The notes beneath the pieces are model-generated. The model made no database searches and was not told the DNA's origin. It saw only the letters and a program-made list of their open reading frames with translations. The position numbers and the translations under genes were made by a program. From Seleniivibrio woodruffii (GTDB taxonomy: Bacteria > Chrysiogenota > Deferribacteres > Deferribacterales > Geovibrionaceae), in NCBI RefSeq assembly GCF_004339245.1, contig NZ_SMGG01000006.1, positions 241,087 to 305,086 of the forward strand: 64,000 bases of DNA, read 5' to 3'. Positions within the stretch are counted from its first letter, which is position 1; every line of letters begins with the position of its first letter. Shown here piece by piece: positions 17,940 to 26,509 of this stretch.

Positions 17940-18810
17940 GTGACGGCGATTCGTCACAGCGAAGCAACGCAGAATCAAGCTTTAGTAAAATGAGACCCTT
18001 CGGCTTCTCAGTAATTCGTCTTTGCGAGGAATATCATGACACTAGCCGAAGGCTGAACGAAGCAGCTTGCTGCGAGCTAAAGCAATCTTCCATGTACAGA
18101 ACATGCTAAATCGGCAGGTTCCCAAAGTTGGAAGACTGCCGCACCTGCTGCGCAGGTTCGCAGTGACGGGAATTCTGTGTCATTGCGCGCGAAGCGTGGC
18201 AATCTCACATCTTTAAACTGCAAGACTTGCTCAGCATCATCGTATTCCAATGGCATGAGACTGCCGCACCTGCTGCGCAGGTTCGCAGTGACGAAAATTT
18301 TGTGTCATTCTGAACCCGCAGGGTGAAGAATCTCTCTTCAATGAGACTCTTCACTACGTTCAGAGTGACGGAGATTAAAAGTTAAAGTAACTGTTCTGAT
18401 TATATAGTGTCATTGCGAGCGAAGCGTGGCAATCTCACATCTTTAAACTGCAAGACCTGCTCAGCCTCATCGTATACCAATGGCATGAGACTGCCGCACC
18501 TGCTGCGCAGGTTCGCAGTGACGAAAATTTTGTGTCATTCTGAACCCGCAGGGTGAAGAATCTCTCTTCAATGAGACTCTTCACTACGTTCAGAGTGACG
18601 GAGACTAAAAGTTAAAGTAACTGTTCTGATTATATAGTGTCATTGCGAGCGAAGCGTGGCAATCTCACATCTTTAAACTGCAAGACCTGCTCAGCATCAT
18701 CGTATACCAATGGTATGAGACTGCAGCACCTGCTGCACAGGTTCGCAGTGACGGGAATTTTGCTTCATTCTGAATGTTACGAAGAATCTCTGCATCAGCT
18801 TGACGGAAGC
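17940..18810. repeat. Interspersed-repeat cluster between lpxL-like and DUF1461 genes
   Basis: An 870-bp stretch with no convincing gene. It holds a degenerate A-type element (18018-18167) whose ends, GTCTTTGCGAGG and CGCAGTGAC, are inverted relatives of the GIY-YIG element ends, followed by a tandem array listed separately. The flanking genes converge on it. The last copy supplies the stop codon of the DUF1461 gene. Confidence 0.85.
18181..18806. repeat. 230-bp tandem array, two full copies and one partial copy
   Basis: CATTGCG[A/C]GCGAAGCGTGG starts at 18181, 18411 and 18641, exactly 230 bp apart, with few differences between units 1 and 2; unit 3 decays after about 18745. Each unit has two parts. 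Part A has inverted ends GTCATTGCGAGCGAAGCG and CAGGTTCGCAGTGAC. Part B is a 66-bp near-palindrome starting GTCATTCTGAACCCGCAGGG (first copy 18304-18369). The period is far too long for a CRISPR. Confidence 0.93.
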
Positions 18811-19523
18811 AACTTGGAAAAATACCCCACCACAGAGGCGCAGACACGATAGTAAAGCCCCCAGCATGCAAGAAGGGTGATCAGGAAAACTGCGCTGATG
18901 AATATGTACATAGCCGGATACGGAGCGATAAGCGACAGAAAGCCGTTCCCGTTTTTAAAGAACCATGCGCTCTGATTTCCGAAAATGCTTCCGTGAAAAA
19001 ACAGATAGAGCCTGTCGAAACCAAGAAAATAAAAGAGTGCGGCAAGCACACAAAAGGTATAGGAAAGACCACGGGTTATCTGCCGCCATGTATATGGCGA
19101 CACTCCCGAAACTGTCATATATGAACACGCCAGAACAAGAAGCACCAGCATCAGCCGGAAAACTCCCTTGGCAAGATCGAGCATAACTCCTATTCCGGCC
19201 AGTTTTTCACGCTCCGCCGGATTAAGAAAAGGATAGGTTCCGCCGTCGGTTTCTAAAACCAGCTTATCGAGCCCCTCTCCGCCGTCCTCAACGGATTTGA
19301 GAACGCCGCGGAACAGCCCCATATGCTGTCCCGGACCCGCAGCGGCGAGCACCTTATATGCTTGCTGCGAGTCTGCCCGCTTCTGTATTGTTCCGGCCAT
19401 ATCTGCGGAAACGTATACCAGCGGATAGTAGAAGTCGTTCGAGTAACAAATGTACCACGACGAAAGAAACGCAAAATAGAATAAGATACTGACCAGAAAC
19501 AGATTCGCCGTGGTTTTCTTCAT
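18795..19523 (-). CDS. DUF1461/TIGR01906-type integral membrane protein
   Basis: 242 residues with about five membrane segments (first at 8-27, then a soluble loop of about 90 residues, then three or four close together). The C-terminal pattern FFHGSIFGNQSAWFF followed by LIAPYP matches the DUF1461 family, which includes the Lit lipoprotein intramolecular transacylase of some Firmicutes. Lit needs two histidines; the one in FFHG is kept, but the other position appears to be lysine in EREKLAG, so the same activity is doubtful. The stop codon and last residues come from the adjoining repeat. It follows the 33-residue gene by 3 bases. Confidence 0.6.
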   Translation of the reverse strand: MKKTTANLFLVSILFYFAFLSSWYICYSNDFYYPLVYVSADMAGTIQKRADSQQAYKVLAAAGPGQHMGLFRGVLKSVEDGGEGLDKLVLETDGGTYPFLNPAEREKLAGIGVMLDLAKGVFRLMLVLLVLACSYMTVSGVSPYTWRQITRGLSYTFCVLAALFYFLGFDRLYLFFHGSIFGNQSAWFFKNGNGFLSLIAPYPAMYIFISAVFLITLLACWGLYYRVCASVVGYFSKLLPSS

Positions 19524-19526
19524 TTA

Positions 19527-19628
19527 CTACCTTTTTTTTCTTCCGAAAGTGAAATGCACTGCGAAACATACGCCGGCCGAAATGCAGGCCAGTGCGAGCA
19601 CTGTTAAGGGTGACATAGTCGAGATCAT
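19527..19628 (-). CDS. 33-residue single-pass membrane protein
   Basis: Translation from the ATG at 19628 gives MISTMSPLTVLALACISAGV, then a short continuation ending in a basic GRKKR tail. One membrane helix with a basic C-terminus suggests the C-terminus is inside. The ATG has an excellent ribosome site, GAGGAG, six bases upstream; the other ATG four bases earlier in another frame is too close to it. An extended -10 promoter lies about 80 bases upstream, and the DUF1461 gene follows after 3 bases. I know no family for it; it may be a small subunit of the DUF1461 protein. Confidence 0.6.
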   Translation of the reverse strand: MISTMSPLTVLALACISAGVCFAVHFTFGRKKR

Positions 19629-19707
19629 GCATAGCTCCTCGCCGCCGGGGTATCAGTGCCGGACGGCTCTGAAATTAAATAAATCCGTGAAAATATTTCT
19701 ATGCTTA

Positions 19708-19716
19708 ATTATACCA
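19708..19716 (-). promoter_or_regulatory. Extended -10 promoter for the small membrane protein and DUF1461 gene
   Basis: On the minus strand TGGTATAAT (19716-19708) is a perfect TGnTATAAT. No good -35 is present at 17 bases, which extended -10 promoters tolerate. It is about 80 bases before the 33-residue gene. Confidence 0.5.
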
Positions 19717-19774
19717 CCAAAATTCAAATATTGTTATTTTTTGTGTCAACAACCTTAATAACTGGTAAAAACCC

Positions 19775-19804
19775 TTGAATTAGCACTACAAGTGTGCTTT
19801 TAAT
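19775..19804 (+). promoter_or_regulatory. Candidate promoter and operator of the arg operon
   Basis: TTGAAT (19775-19780) and TTTAAT (19799-19804) are 18 bases apart. The spacer contains the inverted repeat AGCAC-N7-GTGCT (19782-19798), placed where a repressor could block polymerase. It does not match the usual ARG box, so the regulator is unknown. Confidence 0.4.
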
Positions 19805-19856
19805 ATAGTTTTCCCGCCCGGCGGGACAGACACTTTTTCAGTAAGAAGGTAACAAA

Positions 19857-21026
19857 ATGTCCGCAATCTTTCAGAACTATGCGCGGTATCCCCTCACCTT
19901 TGTAAAGGGTGAAGGCGCAAGACTCACCGATGAAAACGGCAGAGTATTTCTGGACTTCGGGTGCGGCATCTCCGTGGTAAACCTCGGACACAGCCATCCC
20001 CACGTCACAAAAGCCATTCAGGAACAGGCAGCGACACTCATCCACACATCGAACCTGTACCGAAATCCTCTTCAGGAGCAGTTGGCGGACAGGCTTAGCC
20101 GATGCGGTTTCGGAGGTGATGTTTTCTTCTGCAACTCAGGAGCGGAGGCCAACGAGGCTGCTCTGAAGCTGGCAAGAATATATACCAACAAAAAATATGA
20201 CGGAAAAAGGAGCAGAGTGCTCACCCTGCAGAACTCTTTCCACGGCAGAACATATATGACCCTCTCCGCCACAGGGCAGGACAAGGTCAAAAAAGGCTTC
20301 GAGCCGATCATGGAGTGCTTCACCCACATCAGGGGGGGCGACTTCGGCTCATTCCTTAATGAAGTCAAAAAGGGCGACGTAGGAGCTATCATTCTGGAGA
20401 TCGTTCAGGGCGAAGGCGGACTGGAGATGCTCCCCAGAGACTATCTGGTGGAAGTTTCCGAATACTGCGCAAAATACGATATCCTGCTGATTCTGGACGA
20501 GATACAGACAGGGTTCGGACGAACAGGCGACATCTTCGCATATAAGCACTACGGCATCACGCCGGACATAATGACCCTGGCCAAGGGCATCGCAAACGGA
20601 GTGCCCATGGGCGCTGTTATGGCGAAACACGAAGTGGCGGAATACCTCTCCGCAGGAACCCACGGCAGCACCTTCGGCGGAAACTATCTGGCATGTGCGG
20701 CTGCTCACGCCGTTCTGGATGTCATGACCGAAAAGGGCTTTATGCTTCAGGTGCGTGAGAAGGGCGACTGGTTCCTCGGCAAGCTGGCGGAGATATTCCA
20801 CCAGACAGAGGTCACAGTCCACGGAACAGCCCTTATGTCGGGAGTAAAGGTTCCCGGCAGACAGAAGGAGTTCATCGAGAACTGCATGAAGAACGGACTG
20901 ATCGTCATTCCTGCGGGAAATGACGTCGTAAGGATATATCCGCCCCTGACGGTAACCTATGAGGAGCTTGAGGAAGGTCTGGCGCTCATCAGGAAATCCG
21001 CATCGGAAATGGGCATAGGTGACTGA
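19857..21026 (+). CDS. argD: Acetylornithine aminotransferase
   Basis: PLP enzyme that converts N-acetylglutamate semialdehyde to N-acetylornithine in arginine synthesis. The 389-residue class III aminotransferase has FFCNSGAEANEAALKLAR, SFHGRT, LILDEIQTGFGRTG and the PLP lysine in DIMTLAKGIANGVPMGA. AAGAAGGT precedes the ATG. It is the first gene of argD-argF-argG-glyQ, with argF starting just after its stop. Related ornithine or 4-aminobutyrate aminotransferases are less likely given the neighbours. Confidence 0.95.
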   Translation: MSAIFQNYARYPLTFVKGEGARLTDENGRVFLDFGCGISVVNLGHSHPHVTKAIQEQAATLIHTSNLYRNPLQEQLADRLSRCGFGGDVFFCNSGAEANEAALKLARIYTNKKYDGKRSRVLTLQNSFHGRTYMTLSATGQDKVKKGFEPIMECFTHIRGGDFGSFLNEVKKGDVGAIILEIVQGEGGLEMLPRDYLVEVSEYCAKYDILLILDEIQTGFGRTGDIFAYKHYGITPDIMTLAKGIANGVPMGAVMAKHEVAEYLSAGTHGSTFGGNYLACAAAHAVLDVMTEKGFMLQVREKGDWFLGKLAEIFHQTEVTVHGTALMSGVKVPGRQKEFIENCMKNGLIVIPAGNDVVRIYPPLTVTYEELEEGLALIRKSASEMGIGD

Positions 21027-21027
21027 T

Positions 21028-21951
21028 ATGAAAAAAGACTTTTTAACACTCAGAGACTGGAGCGCAGACGACCTTAAACAGATGATAGAGACAGCCATAA
21101 GGCTGAAAGCGGAGAACAAGAACAACGTCCGCCACCACCATCTGGAAGGCAAAAAACTCGCAATGATCTTCGAAAAGCCCTCCACAAGAACCCGTGTTTC
21201 TTTTGAAGTGGGCATGTATGAGCTGGGCGGCTATCCTCTGAACCTCAGCGGAAACGACATTCAGCTCGGCAGAGGCGAAACCGTTAAGGATACGGCACGC
21301 ACCCTCTCAAGATACGTTGACGGGATCATGATCCGCACCAAAGGACACGAGATAATCGAAGAACTGGCAAAATATGCCACAGTGCCCGTAATAAACGGTC
21401 TCACGGACGACTTTCACCCCTGTCAGGTGATGGCGGACGTTATGACCATTTTCGAATACAAAAAAACATATAAGGTCAAGGTTGCTTTCATCGGCGACGG
21501 AAACAATATGGCTCAGTCATGGATGTACGGAGCGGCGAAATTCGGCATGGACATCAGCGTTGCATCACCCGAAGGCTACGAGTGCAAACAGCGTGTTTAT
21601 GACGAGGCGAGGAAGACAGCCGAAACCACCGGTGCTAAAATAGAGATGGTTCGTGATCCCTACGAAGCAGTTCAGAACGCCGACATAATCTATACGGACG
21701 TATGGGCAAGCATGGGGCAGGAAGCAGAGAAAGAGGCACGCAAAGCTATCTTCAAAGACTATCAGGTAAATGCAAAACTCATGGCGGCAACGGGAAAGGA
21801 TACTCTTTTCATGCACTGTCTGCCCGCATACATGGGGCTTGAGGTCACAGAGGACGTATTTGAAAGCAAGAACTCGATAGTCTGGGACGAAGCGGAGAAC
21901 AGACTCCACGTTCAGAAGGCTATCATGCTCGCAGTTATGGGGAATAAATAG
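21028..21951 (+). CDS. argF: Ornithine carbamoyltransferase
   Basis: Makes citrulline from ornithine and carbamoyl phosphate. In 307 residues it shows the carbamoyl-phosphate motif STRTRVSFE, the HPCQ motif in DDFHPCQVMAD and the ornithine-site MHCLPAY; a SMGQE-type loop is also present. The ATG at 21028 has AGGTGA before it. A GTG at 21019 overlapping argD is possible but less likely. It sits between argD and argG. Confidence 0.97.
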   Translation: MKKDFLTLRDWSADDLKQMIETAIRLKAENKNNVRHHHLEGKKLAMIFEKPSTRTRVSFEVGMYELGGYPLNLSGNDIQLGRGETVKDTARTLSRYVDGIMIRTKGHEIIEELAKYATVPVINGLTDDFHPCQVMADVMTIFEYKKTYKVKVAFIGDGNNMAQSWMYGAAKFGMDISVASPEGYECKQRVYDEARKTAETTGAKIEMVRDPYEAVQNADIIYTDVWASMGQEAEKEARKAIFKDYQVNAKLMAATGKDTLFMHCLPAYMGLEVTEDVFESKNSIVWDEAENRLHVQKAIMLAVMGNK

Positions 21952-21953
21952 GG

Positions 21954-21997
21954 AATCCCTCCAAACTTCCTTTAGTAAAGGAGGGTCGGGGTGGATT
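21954..21997. repeat. CCCTCC-type hairpin repeat between argF and argG
   Basis: AATCCCTCCAAACTTCC and GGAGGGTCGGGGTGGATT surround TTTAGTAAAG and pair as an imperfect hairpin. A related copy lies at 63574-63611. It sits inside the operon, just after argF, where it could affect mRNA decay or partial termination. Confidence 0.7.
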
Positions 21998-22026
21998 TTC
22001 TTAATACATATTTTCGGAGGAACAAA

Positions 22027-23238
22027 ATGGCAAAAGATAAAGTTGTTCTCGCCTATTCCGGCGGTCTGGACACATCAGTTATCCTGAAATGGCTCCAGCT
22101 TAAAGGCTATGATGTCGTGGCATACGTCGCCGACCTCGGCCAGCTTCCCGATGTTGACGCTATCAGGGAAAAAGCGATGAAATCCGGCGCAGTGGACTTT
22201 TATGCGCTTGACCTTAAAGAGGAATTTGTTAATGACTTCGTTTTCGAAGCTGTCAAATTCAACGCTGTTTACGAAGGACGCTACCTGCTGGGTACGTCTC
22301 TGGCAAGACCCATCATTGCAAAAGGCATGGTTGAGGTTGCAAAGAAAGTGGGCGCAAAATACCTTGCCCACGGCGCAACAGGCAAAGGCAACGATCAGGT
22401 TCGTTTCGAGCTGACAGCCGCCGCCCTTAACCCCGACCTTAAAACAATCGTTCCGTGGAGAATGCCTGAGTTCTTCAACGTTATCAAAGGCCGCAAAGAG
22501 GCTATGGATTTCGCAAAGGAACACGGCATCCCCGTTAAGGCGACAGCCGAACAGCCCTGGAGCTCCGACGACAACCTGCTCCACATCAGCTTTGAGGCCG
22601 GCATACTTGAAGACCCCGCTCTTCGTCCGCCCGCTGAAATGTTCGAATACACCACAGACCCCAAAAAAGCTCCGGACGAAGCCGAGATAATCGAGCTGAA
22701 ATTCGAGAAGGGCGTGGCTGTAAAACTGAACGGAAAAAAATATTCCCCCGCAGAGCTTCTTAAAGAGCTTAACAAGATAGGCGGAAAACACGGCATCGGC
22801 CGTATAGACATGGTTGAGAGCAGATATGTGGGCATGAAGTCCAGAGGCGTGTACGAAACACCCGGCGGAACAATTCTCTATGCCGCACACCGTGACCTTG
22901 AGGCTCTTACCCTCGACGGTGCAACCATCAACCTGAAAGAAACCCTTATGCCCAGATTCGCAACTCTGGTCTACAACGGCTACTGGTACAGCCCCGAGAT
23001 GGACTGTCTGCGTGCGCTGCTTGAAGAGAGCCAGAAGTTCGTCACCGGAAAGGTACGTCTGGAGCTTTACAAAGGCAACATCACATGCATCGGCCGTGAG
23101 TCCAAATACTCACTTTACAACAAACTGGTGGTCTCAATGGAAGACGACGAGGGCGCATACAACCAGACAGACGCCGTGGGCTTCATAAAGCTCCACGCTC
23201 TGCCCCTGAAAGCCCACGCCGCCAGAGCAAAGAAATAA
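22027..23238 (+). CDS. argG: Argininosuccinate synthase
   Basis: ATP-dependent ligation of citrulline and aspartate. The 403-residue protein starts with the PP-loop KVVLAYSGGLDTSVILKWL and has the GATGKGNDQVRFE and SRYVGMKSRGVYETPGG signatures. The frame is open to 21991, but GGAGG at 22016-22020 and homology place the start at 22027. It completes the argininosuccinate branch; argH is not in the window. Confidence 0.97.
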   Translation: MAKDKVVLAYSGGLDTSVILKWLQLKGYDVVAYVADLGQLPDVDAIREKAMKSGAVDFYALDLKEEFVNDFVFEAVKFNAVYEGRYLLGTSLARPIIAKGMVEVAKKVGAKYLAHGATGKGNDQVRFELTAAALNPDLKTIVPWRMPEFFNVIKGRKEAMDFAKEHGIPVKATAEQPWSSDDNLLHISFEAGILEDPALRPPAEMFEYTTDPKKAPDEAEIIELKFEKGVAVKLNGKKYSPAELLKELNKIGGKHGIGRIDMVESRYVGMKSRGVYETPGGTILYAAHRDLEALTLDGATINLKETLMPRFATLVYNGYWYSPEMDCLRALLEESQKFVTGKVRLELYKGNITCIGRESKYSLYNKLVVSMEDDEGAYNQTDAVGFIKLHALPLKAHAARAKK

Positions 23239-23249
23239 CGGAGTAACCT

Positions 23250-24119
<870 letters not shown>

Positions 24120-24127
24120 TGTAACAC

Positions 24128-24154
24128 GCCGCACCTTCGGGTGCGGCTTTTTTT
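24128..24154 (+). terminator. Terminator of the arg-glyQ operon
   Basis: GCCGCACC TTCG GGTGCGGC forms an 8-bp stem with a UUCG tetraloop, followed by eight T (24147-24154). It ends only four bases before the start codon of the beta-lactamase gene. Confidence 0.95.
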
Positions 24155-24158
24155 ATCT

Positions 24159-24917
24159 ATGAGAATACTTTTTATACTTCTGCTCTTCTCTTTTACCGCA
24201 CAGGCATTTGAAATTCAGGAATCTGAGATCCTTAGAAAACTGGCCGCATCGGCTCCGGATGCAGTTATCGCAGTATATCCTTCTCAGGAAGGCGTTGTCT
24301 TCGTTTCGGACACTGAAAAGGCGAACAAAAGAACCCTTCCCGCCAGCACATTCAAGATTCCACATGCACTCGCCGCCATCGACAGCGGGATCGTGCATCC
24401 CGACACCGTGTTTAAATGGGACGGTGTCAGGCGTGACACCGAATCATGGAACAGGGATATGACCCTTGCGCAGGCGATAAAGGTCAGCGCAGTGTGGGTT
24501 TTTGAAGAGGTGGGCCGCAGACTGGGGCAGGATGTTCTGAACGTCTATGTGTCGGCGTTCGACTACGGAAACAGGGACATCTCCGGCGAATATCCCTTCT
24601 GGCTGAGGGGAAATCTGAAAATAAGCCCCGTCGAGCAGATAAGATTCATGGAGAAATTCAACACGAATTATTTCCGTCTGAACAAAACTGCAAACGACTA
24701 CGTTAAAGACGCAATGCTGTCGGGCAGTTTCAAAGGCTGTACGGTATATGCGAAATCGGGCTGGGCAGGAAAAGACAGGTCAGGCTGGTATGCAGGATTT
24801 TATGACTGTCCGGATGAAGTCTATTACTTTGCGGTGCGCATCGCAATAGATTCACCCGAACAGCTTATTCTGAGACAACAGCTCACCGAAAGGGCGATGA
24901 GCCTTATTATCGATTAA
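24159..24917 (+). CDS. Class D (OXA-type) beta-lactamase family protein
   Basis: Predicted periplasmic serine hydrolase of penicillins; 252 residues. It has a signal peptide (MRILFILLLFSFTAQA), the active-site STFK (Ser63, Lys66), SAV (110-112), YGN (136-138) and KSG (199-201), plus FWLRGNLKISPVEQ, all in class D order. The spectrum cannot be predicted; some class D relatives are weak or act as sensor domains. The ATG at 24159 follows the glyQ terminator by four bases and has no ribosome site, so expression is unclear. It converges on nikR, overlapping its stop by three bases. Confidence 0.88.
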   Translation: MRILFILLLFSFTAQAFEIQESEILRKLAASAPDAVIAVYPSQEGVVFVSDTEKANKRTLPASTFKIPHALAAIDSGIVHPDTVFKWDGVRRDTESWNRDMTLAQAIKVSAVWVFEEVGRRLGQDVLNVYVSAFDYGNRDISGEYPFWLRGNLKISPVEQIRFMEKFNTNYFRLNKTANDYVKDAMLSGSFKGCTVYAKSGWAGKDRSGWYAGFYDCPDEVYYFAVRIAIDSPEQLILRQQLTERAMSLIID

Positions 24918-25330
24918 TGTATGTCCTCTCCCGTTGTTGCGGCGGAGAGGGTGCAGTGTTTAAGCCCCTTAACGGATTTCAGGGCAACGTGGAAATCCCT
25001 TATTCTGGAGGCAAGCCCCTTTACGATGAGAACCTCCATACAGTTGTGATGGTCGAGGTGGACGTGCTGTGTGCAGACCACCAGCTCGCCGAAATCATGC
25101 TGTATGTCCACCAGTTTCTGCATAACACCGGACTTATGATGGTCGTACACCAGACTCACCGTTGCGGCGACCTCTGTTCCCGACTGCCACTCGTTCTCTA
25201 TGAGCGCCTTACGCATTATGCTTTTGACCCCTTCCGAACGGGTGGGATATCCGTTGTCCACCAGAAACTTTTCAAACTGTTCCAGAAGCGGTTCATCTAT
25301 TGAAACTGTAATCCTTGTTACATTTGACAT
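24914..25330 (-). CDS. nikR: Nickel-responsive transcriptional regulator NikR
   Basis: Ribbon-helix-helix repressor with a C-terminal ACT-like nickel domain, 138 residues. The N-terminal DNA-binding part is MSNVTRITVSIDEPLLEQFE. The nickel ligands are present: a histidine in VYDHHK and the HVHLDHHNC group (His-x-His, Cys). GAGGTGA precedes the ATG. It probably controls nickel uptake or hydrogenase genes elsewhere; hypE in this window fits such a need. Its own target operators were not identified here. Confidence 0.96.
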   Translation of the reverse strand: MSNVTRITVSIDEPLLEQFEKFLVDNGYPTRSEGVKSIMRKALIENEWQSGTEVAATVSLVYDHHKSGVMQKLVDIQHDFGELVVCTQHVHLDHHNCMEVLIVKGLASRIRDFHVALKSVKGLKHCTLSAATTGEDIH

Positions 25331-25355
25331 CTTTTCACCTCACACAGAGAACATA

Positions 25356-26297
25356 TCATATTTTTTTCATTCTAACAGCCTGTTTGACGAGCTTTGAGAG
25401 TTTTTTATCCTTCTTCTTCCGCTCTGTGTCGTTCCTTGCGGCGGCCTCACGCCTTAGCCTGTGGAGACTGTTCAGCCTTTCCCCGTCCAGACGCCCCCCG
25501 GCAACAGCACGCAGAACGGCGCAGTCAGGCTCGTCGGTGTGGGAGCAGTCGGAAAATCTGCATCCCTCTGCCAATTCGGATATATCCGGAAAAACATCCT
25601 CAACCGCCTCCGTGTCGCCGCCTATTCCGACCTCACGCAACCCCGGAGTATCTATGAAAGAAAAACCTCCGGACGACCTTATGAAGTGTCTGGCTGTGGT
25701 GGTGTGTTTCCCTTTGCCGTCATGCTCACGGACGGACGAGGTTTTCAGCTCTGCTCCGCACAAAGCGTTCAGCAGACTGGATTTACCCGCACCAGAAAGT
25801 CCCGAAAGGCAGATAATATCATCCGGTGAAAAGTATGCCGCCAGTTCCGCTATCCCCTCTCCGGTGAATGCACTGGTGACGAAAACCGGAGCATCCGAAA
25901 TCTCTCTCAGTTCGCTCTCCGCCACAGCAGCATCAACGGGATTCGCCAGATCGCACTTGGTGAGCACTATCACAGGTTTTATTCCGGCAGATCTTGCCAG
26001 CACCATGAACCTTTCTACCCTGCGCAGGCTGAAACCGACTCCCAGAGCCATGACTATCATCAGGTGAGTGGCGTTTGCCGCCAGAATCTGCATCCCGGCT
26101 CCGACCGCCCGCTTAAGCTCGGTTCTCCTCGGCTCTATGCTCTCGATAACAAACCCTTCCGAACACCGGACCATATCGCCCACCGCAGGGAGGCTTTCTG
26201 CCTCCATGCGCAGTTTTCCCGACAGAACGGCACGCTCGCCGTTTTCAAGTGTATATATTTCTCTGGATGCAAAGATAATTCTGAAAATTTCTGACAT
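25356..26297 (-). CDS. rsgA: Ribosome small-subunit biogenesis GTPase RsgA
   Basis: Circularly permuted GTPase that helps mature the 30S subunit. The 313-residue protein has an OB-fold N-terminus, then G4 (VLTKCDL) before G1 (GLSGAGKSSLLN) and G3 (DTPG), the permuted order. A C-terminal zinc knuckle CRFSDCSHTDEPDC follows, then a lysine-rich tail. It starts 21 bases after... no close partner: nikR lies downstream with a 25-base gap, so the two may share a transcript. Confidence 0.95.
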   Translation of the reverse strand: MSEIFRIIFASREIYTLENGERAVLSGKLRMEAESLPAVGDMVRCSEGFVIESIEPRRTELKRAVGAGMQILAANATHLMIVMALGVGFSLRRVERFMVLARSAGIKPVIVLTKCDLANPVDAAVAESELREISDAPVFVTSAFTGEGIAELAAYFSPDDIICLSGLSGAGKSSLLNALCGAELKTSSVREHDGKGKHTTTARHFIRSSGGFSFIDTPGLREVGIGGDTEAVEDVFPDISELAEGCRFSDCSHTDEPDCAVLRAVAGGRLDGERLNSLHRLRREAAARNDTERKKKDKKLSKLVKQAVRMKKI

Positions 26298-26509
26298 TTC
26301 CTATACTCCGTATTTTTTAAACTTATGATAATTAAAAGATTTGAAATGGCGAGCATATGCGCAGAGAACCACTGTCAGGTTCAAAGCCCTAAGCCCGCAT
26401 CAGACAATCGGAGTTTCAGAAACAGTTTTGAACAAAAAACACCTTTTTAATGTCATTATTCCTATAAAACAGTGTATAATCGAGTATATCCAAATTCAAG
26501 GAGAATCTT
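26298..26509. other. Intergenic region between divergent rsgA and tpx
   Basis: 212 bases, AT-rich, with the tpx promoter at its right end. A stretch near 26370-26390 has a GGTTCAAAGCC that looks like part of a tRNA T-arm, but no cloverleaf can be built around it. No gene seen. Confidence 0.6.
26472..26480 (+). promoter_or_regulatory. Candidate tpx promoter (TATAAT -10)
   Basis: GTGTATAAT contains a perfect TATAAT at 26475-26480, 30 bases before the tpx start, with a TG just upstream. The -35 candidate (ATGTCA near 26450) is poor and spaced at 19. Confidence 0.45.

Noticed and set aside
18181..18806. Possible CRISPR array
   Set aside because: Period of 230 bp, near-identical whole units and internal palindromes; no short repeat with unique spacers.
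19354..19632. 92-residue open frame overlapping the small membrane protein
   Set aside because: Its ATG is too close to the GAGGAG site, and it is antisense-free but out of frame with the DUF1461 gene; basic, low-information sequence.
22075..22890. Long open frame on minus strand opposite argG
   Set aside because: Shadow of strongly biased codons in argG; no homology pattern or ribosome site.
26370..26395. tRNA-like T-arm sequence
   Set aside because: No acceptor stem or anticodon arm can be formed around it.
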